From: Taxawa tesnikishii (nom. ined.)
Taxonomy: Eukaryota; Ascomycota; Dothideomycetes; Dothideales
NCBI GenBank assembly: GCA_030247885.1
Contig: JAPDRO010000003.1
Span: 1 to 64,000, forward strand
Length of the DNA stretch: 64,000 nt
Reading direction: 5' to 3'
In this document: positions 51,190 to 60,712 of the stretch, in pieces
Numbering within the stretch: the stretch's first letter is position 1
Layout: each line of letters opens with the position of its first letter
Notes under the pieces: model-generated
What the model saw: only the letters and a program-made list of their open reading frames with translations
Databases searched by the model: none
What the model was told of the DNA's origin: nothing
Translations under genes and position numbers: made by a program

Positions 51190-53232
51190 TGTGGGTGTAT
51201 ACAGCAACTATACCTTCACAGAAGGAAGAGTTGAATGCGACGAATCCGCCAAGACTTCTGTCCTCCGGCTGTAGGTCCCCCTTACCTGGCTCTGCTTCTC
51301 TTTGATAGTACTCCTCTTCGCGTTGACTGTTGTTTACGCTACCGATGATACCTTCGCCTCTTCTTACAACTACGTAGGCGGCTCGACCTCTCGCACCTCC
51401 TTATTCTTCGTGTTCCCTACGGCATTACCGGAATCCTACTGCGTACGACGATGGTCGCTGCCCTCGAGGAACCTTCGACGAACCCGATTGCCGAGTCTTC
51501 GGTATGGAAGGAGGCGCATTCAGGTTGTGCCAGGCAAACGACGAATCGACTTAAAACACGATCAACGCAAGTGAATACCAACTAGGGATCTATTGATATG
51601 AAACCGCTGACCACCCGTTAAAGAGACCACATTCTGTCCGGACAATTTAGCCTTCCGGATGGAGTGCAAAACTAACACGACCTGGACGCACAACAGGAGT
51701 CCAGCTTGGAGCACAAAACTTACACTTTTTCTCCGAAGCGCGGACATATAACCTAGCCGTCAAAGCACCACTATCATCTCCCATAAGTTCACTAACAAAT
51801 CAAGACCCTCGGGGTTCGACGCACTGAGCTCTTGAATGCTTATGATTCACACTTCGAGGGAATGTCGAGCTTTGTGTCCATGCTCAGGAACATCACCCAA
51901 TACTCAGCTGGTTCGGATCTTCCTGACACCAACGGTTCGGGCGACGATGTGTTGTCGGAATCCACATCACTACTCAATGGTACGGGCGGGTACTGGCGGG
52001 TACATAGCCAAGCGCCAAGGCGATCTCTTCAACTTGGCTGCGGAACGGGCCATGCATCGCATTCGTGTCAACGCGACGTCCTCTAGCCACATGCAGACCG
52101 CCGTAATCAAGGCTGAAGGGACGGAAGCGCTAAGTAAAGCGGTGTACAGACATGATACCTATGGCGCGCAATGCGGAACCTGAGGAGTCTAGGGCGACCT
52201 TTGCAAACTGCTCGTCTGTCATGACATGTATTTGTCGGTACTCGCTTTAGACACAACAGTGTACTCCTGGAGTACCTTGTTTTTTCAAGCATTGCACTAG
52301 TCCCGCGAATTTGTTGAACTATATGCGAAATTCATATTTTCTCCTGCAATATCCCAAGTAGTTCCGCACCACGCTTCGTTTTCCTGCATGTAATTCCCCT
52401 TTCTGATGTCATCAATCTGAGAACGGTGGATCAACATGATGTGGGATCAATCTTTCCGCCCTCGATCCACTCGAGAAGTTGTTTCTAGTCTTAAAGCATT
52501 CAAGAGACCTAAAAGCCCTTTCTACCACCCTGGTCCTGCATTCCGATTACTACGTCCGGGGCTTCGGGAAACTCCTCCTTGGCCCTCTTTGTACTGTTTC
52601 TACTATCGGCTTCGGTAGTAGCTGATCCACCCTCGGAATGCGCCCTTGCCCTGGATAGATGATCAGGAAAGAAGCAAAGACGATTCGGGTAGATGTATGC
52701 TTACTCCTGGCCCTTGGATGTCTCTGCGCTCAAAGAGTCTAGTTTGTCCGTCTTATCTGTAGCATGCTTGTCGTCTGGAAACCTATCCGTTGAAACGCTA
52801 TCGTCTGTACTGAGCTTTCCGCCACTACTTCGGCGCTTAACTGTAGATGTAAATGATCGATTCGACGAGGAAGCTCTGTACCATCGTCGCAAAGAGCAAA
52901 GTCTTGCGACCCGATGATAGAAGTGTAAGGACATTTTAGTAATTATTGTTAGGTCAGAGAAATTGTTAAGGAAGATGAGAAGAACAAAGTACTACTTAAA
53001 AGTAGAGCCTAGCCCTAACATGAGACTCGAAGTGCTTGCACGAATGTTACCATTATGACTACATACATGTGAAGACCTCTCACACGTCACTATAGATATG
53101 CCAAGCCCTCGAGTCGTAATCATGACCTCGAAACATAAACAAGGTCGTATGTGTCGAGGAGTTTTGCATTCTATTTTCTATAGGGAGTCTGCGAGGAAAC
53201 ATGTAGTTAAATTGTAAGATGATCGTTAACTA
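51190..53232. other. Gene-poor stretch of normal composition
   Basis: About 2 kb without CA/TG depletion and without a gene I can support. Open frames at 51836-52183 (115 codons from ATG) and 52693-52917 (74 codons) lack recognisable domains, introns or neighbours. They may be chance or relics. Confidence 0.5.
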
Positions 53233-53399
53233 ACGTAAACCGCGGGGAAGTTAACTGGGTAGGGTAGTTTATTATCTTTGCAAACAGGTAATTACGCTAG
53301 GAGTATTCAATAGAACAGGGAACACATACGCCGACGTAGTCATGTATTCGTAAAAGGTAGTTAGTTTCCCTACCTAGTTAACTTCCCCGAAGTTTACGT
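53233..53399. mobile_element. MITE of the A family, not RIPped
   Basis: 167 bp flanked by TA (53231-53232 and 53400-53401). Left end ACGTAAACCGCGGGGAAGTT and right end AACTTCCCCGAAGTTTACGT are inverted repeats (about 35 bp, few mismatches). They match the right tip of copy G over about 43 bp with about five differences. There is no coding capacity, so transposition would have needed the transposase of a full-length A-family element. CA and TG are present: it escaped RIP, as expected for a repeat below the length RIP detects. Confidence 0.85.
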
Positions 53400-53980
53400 T
53401 ATACTCGTCTGCTATATGTCTTTTACTTTAGTTTAATAGTGCCGCTACGCTGAGTCTCTTCATAATACTAGTCCTTCGGTTAGCGAGCGGTCAAGTGTAC
53501 GGTATTAGGTAGTTTGAATAGTGTGTAGAGTTTGAAATCCCTAACCCTAAAATTTTGCAACGATGGCGGCGCAAGAACGTCAACAAGACGTTCAATCGAG
53601 CTCAATTCTCGTCAACGCTAAAGGGTTTGGCGCTCTCTCGGGTGCCGGGCAGGAACGCCAAGGGCAACTATGAGCAAAATCTGATGTGATATTATGCCCG
53701 CCAGATTCTTACCCATTCTACGGTGATAGGGTGTACTGTGATTGTATCACAGTGAGCCGTCCTGATCTGTAGGGGTGTAACAATGTCGTAGTACTTGAGA
53801 GGCTCTATTGCGCTCCACTGATAAGCCTTCTACATATGTTTCTTGAACTTTCGTGTTCTCGATCAATTGTCAAGTCACTACATCTATCTTTGCATCACTT
53901 AAAAGCATTGTCACATCGTTACATCAAAATATTGAACACACCAACCTTTTCTCATTCCGCCTGAATCGTAACACTTCAAA
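53400..53980. other. Intergenic, upstream of the MARVEL gene
   Basis: About 580 bp with no gene seen. Contains a lone CCCTAACCCTAAAA telomere-like motif (about 53539) and pyrimidine-rich stretches near the MARVEL start codon. Confidence 0.5.
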
Positions 53981-54568
53981 ATGGTCAACTCAGATGTAAT
54001 TCACGGCTCTAGCAAGCTCCTCCGTCCAGCGCTCGCCGCTAGCCAGTTCATGGCATGGGCTTCCGCGGTTGTCGTCATGGGAATCGTTTCCTACTTCCTT
54101 GCGCACTTTGCCCACACCGAGCATCTGATCTATCAAGAGGTCATTGTATGTTTCCATGAATTGTCTGAAACCATTTTCGAGCGCTAATCCATCTAGGCGG
54201 TCCTCTAAGTCGCCTTTTACCTTCCAGGACTTATCTTGCCATGGGTGAGCGCGTACAAGGGATACATGGCACCTCTTGGCTGGATCTTCTCGTATCTGTG
54301 GTTGACCGTTTTCATCTTCGCTGCGCAAGACTACAACTGGCATAGCTGCGCCGCCAACTCTCCACCACGGACCAACCATTGCGCTCTGAAAAAGACTTCA
54401 GAATCGTTCATCTTTCTGGCATTCTTCTTCACCTTGACAAACATCGCAATCGAATATCTGCTCTGGGACAAGCAACGCTTCACGGGTGCTACTTCCAGTG
54501 TCATCCACAACAAGTCTGCCAACCGCGAGTCTGTTGAGACAGCTTCCACGGCTGCGGCTGCTGTTTGA
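53981..54568 (+). CDS. MARVEL-domain membrane protein with an in-frame stop
   Basis: Two exons: 53981-54145 and 54197-54568, with a 51-bp intron (GTATGT donor, CTAAT branch-like, CATCTAG acceptor). The product of about 178 residues has four hydrophobic segments: FMAWASAVVVMGIVSYFLAHF (TM1), VAFYLPGLILPWV (TM2), WIFSYLWLTVFIFAA (TM3) and IFLAFFFTLTNIAIEYLLW (TM4), with the FAAQDYN and Cys pattern I know from fungal MARVEL proteins. The family associates with membrane apposition or vesicle traffic; the exact role is unknown. Four codons into exon 2 is a TAA (54206-54208) in an otherwise continuous frame. No alternative acceptor I can see avoids it. Either a nonsense mutation or a consensus error. 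Confidence 0.8.
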
Positions 54569-54805
54569 GGCAAACAATCCACCAAGGTGAACACACTTGT
54601 GAGGAATGACAAGGGGCGTTCCCTCACTTTGTCCTCAAGGCCGACAGGGTCGGTAGCCACCATCTCACATTCATTTTCCCTGCAAATACCAGATTTTTTA
54701 GTCTGGATGATTGAGCGCTAATGTTTAGTCTGGCATGGCTAGGCGCAAGATTAGAGGCGCAAAGGCGGGGTGGATGATCATAGTTAATGACAGCAACGGT
54801 GTGCG
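54569..54805. terminator. Presumed 3' UTR and intergenic of the MARVEL gene
   Basis: No gene; short T-rich stretches but no specific poly(A) signal that I would defend. Confidence 0.3.
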
Positions 54806-55258
54806 ATGGTATACACGTGTATGATAGATGAGCTTTCTTTATTTCCACAGTGTTTACCATGTTTATGTGTCAGGCAGCCAGCGTGTGTGATCTCATCGTA
54901 CATTACATCATATTATAGTGATGTTTACTGCCCTCGCTTGCATTTGCCATATAGACATCAACCATTGGCGCAATCCCACGCGCAACAACTTTTCCCTATC
55001 GCTCTATCTCCGAGCCCGTCACACAGACAGGATGCAACGGAGGAGGCCGCCTCCAGATGGACGATTGACGCCACACTAGCCGGCGATATTGAGGTCGTCG
55101 ACAGCCCCGCCGAACCCTGCGTCGGCCTCTCCCTTTACGATTGGAGAAAGAACGGGACATTATCGCCCGCCAAACTGCGCCCTGAGGTAAACGAGTCTTC
55201 GCCCGAAGGGACATTAATAGATCTTGAACCTATAAGTAAACAAGAATCAAATAACTAA
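54806..55258 (+). CDS. Hypothetical small protein, weak support
   Basis: An open frame of 150 codons starting MVYTCMIDEL. The C-terminal half (TIDATLAGDIEVVDSPAEP, then LSLYDWRKNGTLSPAK) has ordinary protein composition and may be a real exon; the N-terminal half looks random. No domain recognised. It lies between the MARVEL gene and a convergent secreted-protein gene. Could be chance or an unrecognised exon of a longer gene. Confidence 0.25.
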   Translation: MVYTCMIDELSLFPQCLPCLCVRQPACVISSYITSYYSDVYCPRLHLPYRHQPLAQSHAQQLFPIALSPSPSHRQDATEEAASRWTIDATLAGDIEVVDSPAEPCVGLSLYDWRKNGTLSPAKLRPEVNESSPEGTLIDLEPISKQESNN

Positions 55259-55380
55259 TGGTTATATACATCAATGTCACCCTACCAGACCGAAGGAGAA
55301 AAAGACAAAGGAGCTAGAGCGAACGCCACGTGACTAGTTAGCTATGTAGTAGACGACCCATTAGCAGTCACCCTATCGCA

Positions 55381-57824
55381 CTATGAGTTAGGGTCTGCAG
55401 GCATGAATTCGGTACAGCTATGCCACCAGAGCTTAGTGCAGCATTCAACACGGTCGTGTGTTGTCTTCGATACAGTAACACCGCCGTCAGGCGCCGTCTT
55501 GATGGTGTACTGAGTGCCAACAACGACATGGTTTCCTTCCGGGAGCGCCCTGGTAATGGTGCTGCCCTTCTGGATGTAAATTGACGGGGTGGTGTCACTT
55601 GGAGCGTCCTGGATTGCGTCATAGTATTTGTACTGAATCTGGTTGGGCTTGTCTTCAAAGTAAGTGGCGGTGATGTGCGACTGCTGGTGGCCCCAAGAAA
55701 TGGTAGCGGTGTACCAGGCGAACGTAAGCTGACGGGAACCGACGTCACCAGTGATGCGGTAGAAGACACCGTGCGGCGTGTCAGGGTAAATGTATAGGCC
55801 GCCGCCGAGCTCGGTGAAAACACTCATTAAGACATCGCCGAAGGAGATATAGGCGTCGACCCCGAGCGAGACGACTCGAGTGCACGTGCCGTACATGCAG
55901 AAATCGAAGGGGAGTTGGAGCGTTGAAGACCGTCCATAGATGCCGGAGTCTGGGTTAGGCATTGGCTGTCCGTTGTTAACGTCCCACGCGCCGAAAATAG
56001 AGTTCCACGCAAGGTAAGAGGGCAACTGGGTAGGCAGCGTGCATGACGAGCCGGCAGTCGCCGTCGGAGTCACCTGAACGGTGGTTGTCAGCGAGGGAGC
56101 GGTGTACGTCGCCGTCACCGTCGAGGTTCCGGTCGCGACTCGCGAGCAAGCGCCTGAGATCTTGTAGGAAGGCCAATCCATTATCGAAGCTGGTGTGGCA
56201 ATAGCCCTCTTAGCAAAAGTGGTTGTTTGGACCATCTCAGTTCTATTGGGTGGCGGAGTAGTGACTTGGATCTCAGCAAGGATGGCAATGGAGTTCGTGG
56301 GGAGACTTTCGACGGTGGTGTAGTCGGTAGCCGTGGCGAGGACAGCAGTGGCGCTAACCTCAGAGTCATCACGCTTCCAGACCACATTGCCAGTGGCCGT
56401 GCCATCAACGGTTATCGTAGTAGGCACGATCGTGCTGGTCAATGTAACGAATCCGCTGGGAGTGATTGTCGCGGAAACAGTGGTGGTCGGCTGGCTGTAT
56501 GAGATGTACGCCGAGCAGAAATTCGCACCGTTAGTCTGTAGGTAGGAGATGTCCGAAGGGCAGACTGGCTGGACGGCGGCCTTGGAGTAGAAGAAGCTGG
56601 TGCCGTATGTATACTTGACCGGGCCGTCGTAAGAAACGGTATTCATGGCGTACTGCGCATCCCAGGCAGATGTGTACCTGTGTGCAGATTAGCGTTAAAA
56701 GTAGGCAAATTGAGACTGCTGCCAACATACATGGTGCACATCTGTCCCTTGACATAGGACCCAGTGGAGTTTGTCATGGTAAGAAGGTATGTGCCGAAGG
56801 CGGCGCACAGTGGCGTGTAGCCGCTAGATGGAGGATTGGCGACATTATATTTGGTCTGGGCATCGCAAGCCGCAGCACACAGGGTGGGGTCAAAAGGTCC
56901 GTCCTGGAAAAGCTTGTAACCCAGGTATGTCCAAGTGCCGGCGCAGTCACGAAGAGGGGCGTTCATGGCAGCATTCTGGAGCTTGAGAGGAGCGTTCCAG
57001 CCGTCAATAGGCCCGCCGACCGAATACGACGTGTAAGCGTTGGAGCCAGCGATGCCGACATGGAACTTGGACCGCCATTGTCCGTAGTTGTTGGCGGTAG
57101 AAACATCCAAAGCACCGCCCCAGAACGAACATTTGATGTTAGCAAATGCATTGGGATCCTCGCATCCGGTGCCAGGTTCTACGACGGGATCGCGTTCGAA
57201 GTAGATGTTGAAGGCAAGGCATCCGTTCATCTTGGTGCAAGCCTGAGCGCACGTGGCGACATCGTAGCCAGTCTGAAGGACCTTGTAACCCATGTAGGCA
57301 TAGGCGCTGTTAGCGCCTTTGGCATTCTTGAAGTTCTGGAAATAGCCCTGAGGTGTGGGAGCGGCACTGGCGACGGAGGCAATGATGGGGTCCGCGGTGA
57401 ACTTCTCGTAGGTTGACACGTCGACTTTGTAGTAGTTCGAGATAGTCGCTTGTGGCGCGCAAGCAGCGCGCTTGTGCAGAACTTCAGCGTTCACGTCACG
57501 CTCGACTGGTGTAGCCGTTGCGGTTGGAGCGACGTCTTCTCCAGCAGCATTGATAGCCTGGGTAGTAACAGCGGGAAAGACGGAGAGGGGCGTCTCTTCC
57601 TGGGCTATGCTGGCCGATGCAACCGCTGTTTCGCTGGCATAGGTTGTAACCTGGGAAAGCGCGCCTTCCACTGTAGAGTAGGTAGGAACCGCAACGTCCC
57701 TCAAGAAAGCGAGGTCAAGTGCATCAGGTGTAGGGTTCGCGTCGCTGGGAATCTCGGTAAGCATAGAGATGCTCTGTGAGGCGACAAACGCCGCGAGGGC
57801 TGGAACGAGTGTGAAGGTTTTCAT
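55381..57824 (-). CDS. Secreted cell-surface protein with PAN-like repeats
   Basis: Two exons: 57824-56731 and 56677-55381, joined over a 53-bp intron (GTATGT donor, GCTAATC branch, CACACAG acceptor; the ATG codon is split by it). Product 796 residues. Signal peptide MKTFTLVPALAAFVASQ; a dibasic Kex2-type site in EVLHKR|AAC (about residue 120). Two Cys-bearing repeats, YMGYKVLQTGYDVATCAQAC and YLGYKLFQDGPFDPTLCAAAC, resemble PAN/apple-type modules. A Thr/Ser-rich linker follows (TVTATYTAP), then a C-terminal globular part with FGAWDVNN, LGVDAYISFGD and a Cys-pair near the end. The type is known from fungal proteins labelled fruit-body specific or carbohydrate-binding-like; no enzyme motif is visible. 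Probably a cell-wall or extracellular protein. Frame intact throughout. Confidence 0.85.
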
Positions 57825-57925
57825 GATCGGAAAGAACTATGGAGAATGAAAGGAAGTTACGAGACAAGCCAAAGAAGCAAAGATTGTGGTGGATGATGAT
57901 ACTGTTGATTCGGGGCGACGCATGC

Positions 57926-57933
57926 AATTTATA
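57926..57933 (-). promoter_or_regulatory. Candidate TATA box of the secreted-protein gene
   Basis: TATAAATT on the minus strand, about 100 bp upstream of the ATG at 57824, a plausible distance in filamentous fungi. Nothing else supports it. Confidence 0.35.
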
Positions 57934-59111
57934 ATTGAGATACTCCCTCAGTGAAGACAACATTGACTGCGCTAGGAGAGCCAGTCTCGCGGTCTCGCGG
58001 ACGGAGCACGATGATGCTGGGCTTGGCAGGTGAAGCCACAGTGCATGATATCCTATTTCCGTTCGGGCACGAGGCGTCTCCAAGATCAGTTGAAGACTTC
58101 CGCGGGAGCTCCGCTCAAGCACGAACAACTTGGGAGGCCATATGGCTTGGTAGCGTGCTTCCGCTCAGGCACCAGGCTTCTTTGACCTCAGCTGAAAACT
58201 TTTGTCAGAGCACTCCAGAACGGCCATCTCGCCCGCAGCGTCTTGGCGTGCATGGAGGAAGCACAATATGGGTGATGTGAGGCGGCACCGCTGCTCACGA
58301 TTTGAACAACTGGCTAGCAAGGTGCGACTAGACTGGTACGAAACAGCGATGCCCTAGTGAGTGTTTGTGCGGCAGCGAGACTGTCGCTATAGTGGCGGTC
58401 ATTCAACGGCAACGCGTGTCCGGCATAACCCCAGCATGTCCTTCTGTTGCCAAGTCGTGTCCGGGGTATAGCGGAGCGTCTCGTATAGCGGAGCGTCTTG
58501 TATAGCGGAGCGTCTTGTATAGCGGTGCCGAAGCCACTGCTCTAGTGGCTGAAAATTCGATCTTCCACGGCAGCAAGCGCAGGCTGTGGCTAGCTGGCAG
58601 TATGCCGCTGAGACTCGACCTAGACGCTTTCGGGGTTCGAGTCTGTGTTGATCTCTTGGTATAAGACAGAAAGGGGCAACAAGTGAGACATCAAAGGAAG
58701 TAGGAAATTGTACGTGGGGTAAGCGCTAGCTAGTTCGGTTCCAGCCGCGCCTCAAAGCTAACCTTGAACCTATAAAAACGTATCCGAGGGGTAGCGAACG
58801 CCATACAATGAGATCTAGATCAACACAAACAGTACTAATCTACTTCATGCTAATATAGATATGTCTCAGACTCTTAAGTCTCTATTATCGCTTGTTAAGC
58901 TCTTTGTAATTTACACTTTCGAGTAGTTGCTTGAAACAATCGAGATTCTTTGAGAAGATAATCTACCTTCACTCCAGAATCTTTATATGTCTTTTGTTCT
59001 CCTACGATAGTCTAAGTGAAATCTTAGTACTATAAATACACAATTGCCCGTCCGCTAGCTAACAGTAGCAAGCAACGACAACCGACGTGACTTCAGCGGC
59101 ACGCGAGGGCT
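57934..59111. other. Intergenic region with short repeats
   Basis: About 1.2 kb without a supported gene. Contains an imperfect duplication (about 58068-58130 and 58158-58220; TTCCGTTCGGGCACGAGGC against TTCCGCTCAGGCACCAGGC) and the 17-bp tandem repeat listed separately. Confidence 0.5.
58467..58529. repeat. 17-bp tandem repeat
   Basis: Three full units of TATAGCGGAGCGTCTTG (the first with CG for TG at its end) and a partial fourth, TATAGCGGTGCC. Variants GTATAGCGG and CTATAGTGGCGG occur just upstream. Confidence 0.9.
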
Positions 59112-59640
59112 TTGAGGCAAGATAGGCTAAGACCAAGGCAGCTACAATTACCCTCGAGCGCACCGTTGTCAGCCCGGAACAGGGGATCAGAGTCGACAAG
59201 GCCACCACCAGCATACTCTCTCAGCGCATCTGGAGAATCGCAAGTGCCATCTCCTTTCTCGACACTGAGATCGCAGAGAACAAATAGAGACGGTCCAACG
59301 CAATCATGGAAAAGGACGATTTGGACGTAAGGTATGAAGAAAATACGGTACCTTCTCGGCTAGCAAAACCCGCCGAGCGTTTCTGGTAAACGGGATCTGA
59401 CGTAATATTGGTACGGCGTACCACAAGTACTGCCAGGCTATGGGCGAGATCGACAGAATAGACAAGCAGCTGGATGTTGTGCGTAGCACACGAGCTCAGC
59501 TGCTGAAGAAGTAGAGGGAGAGACGGAGCAATTGATGTCTGTGCATCTGTCGCTCGATGACACGACGAACAGGCTCCAGATAACGAAAGACTCTATAGAG
59601 CTCTTGTGTAGGACACAAAGTTCGTTAACGGCGAGCGAGA
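59112..59640 (+). pseudogene. Relic of a coiled-coil protein gene
   Basis: Protein-like plus-strand sequence read in successive frames: ATTSILSQRI-type text with RIASAISFLDTEIAENK, then KDDLDVRYEENTVPSRLAKP. After a frame change comes YCQAMGEIDRIDKQLDVV with RSTRAQLLKK, and later DDTTNRLQITKDSIELL. The heptad-like pattern of charged and hydrophobic residues points to a coiled coil. At least two in-frame stops and two frame changes interrupt it, with no start codon in place. The family is not recognised. Confidence 0.45.
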
Positions 59641-59830
59641 TTCTCAGAGTGGCGAACCATCCCTATATAGGCACGATATTCAGTATACTAAGGCTGGGGT
59701 GTTGCGGAGAAAATGCGAGCCGCTTTCCTCGAGTCTTCGTGACGACCCTGATAGGTCTCCAATTGCGTGGGTTGGTAACGATGGGGTGTTCGGGTGATCG
59801 ACTTAGGGTAGGGTTTGAAGACTCACTGGT

Positions 59831-60396
59831 ATGGAAGTCTCGCCACCTCCCGAGGACTCTGGCGAGCCTGATGCACCACGTCCGAAGCGCGTCAGAGACA
59901 ACGATATACTCGAAGGAGACGTGACCAACCAGCGATATCGCAACCGGTACCCGAACGTACTACGTCGCAGTTTAGGGGCTGCACCACAAGGGCTTCCTTC
60001 TGCTCCATTGTCAAGCACACCTGGCGGCACGCTTTCTCCTCCTGCGAACATGAAAGGTCACTTTGCGGGTTTTCTAGTGCAAGAGACGCCTTTGTCTCCG
60101 TCGCCCAGCACTTTCAGGAGCGCGTCTTTCTCTCTTCGGGATTGGGGGGTCGAGCCCAGGATTTGGTGGGCAGAGACATGATTTTTCTTCACCGCAGCGC
60201 AACGGACATGCTGCAGGACAGGCCACGGGAGTATTGCGTAGGGTCAAACCGCAAGGCTTCACCTACCCAGGCAATATCCATCAAGACGAGGCCACCCACA
60301 AAGTCTCAATTGCGCGTATGACCGGTGAGATCATGGAAGAATTGGGTTGGGCTGAGATGGAGGCGAGGAAGAAGGATTATGTGGTTGCCTTGTGAT
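59831..60396 (+). CDS. Hypothetical protein with a homopolymer frame break
   Basis: From the ATG at 59831: MEVSPPPEDSGEPDAPRPKR, a basic segment, then P/S-rich text (LSPSPSTFRSASFSLRDW). At a run of six G (60144-60149) the frame changes. A protein-like stretch then continues in the next frame: GFGGQRHDFSSPQRNGHAAG, VKPQGFTYPGNIHQDEATHK, MTGEIMEELGWAEMEARKKD and YVVAL before a TGA at 60394. No domain is known to me. The C-terminal stretch looks conserved-like. It lies about 320 bp upstream of vps1 on the same strand. Confidence 0.5.
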
Positions 60397-60712
60397 GTGA
60401 TCAAGAGATAGAGAATAATCCGAATGAATCCTGTTTTCTTGGCGCGGGTCTGTGCGGGCATGTACGTAGCGGGCACGAGCGACGGCCAGGACAACCAAAC
60501 AACCAGTTGCCTATCTTCCATGCCCAAATTACTACACTCCTCCACACTGCCTCCTTCATAAACCCGCAACATCTTCTTGACAGGCATCTCAAAACTGTCC
60601 AGAAAAACCAGCGCGTATAGCGAACTTGAAATCCACAGCCGGAGATGGCAGCCAACCCTAATGCGTACGACATATCTGGCGTGAAGGCGGAAAGATTGAG
60701 GGCTGACTCGCA

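Noticed and set aside
51302-51574. 90-codon frame with a signal-peptide-like start
   Set aside because: It begins at TTG, not ATG, and turns into Arg-rich text without domain or introns.
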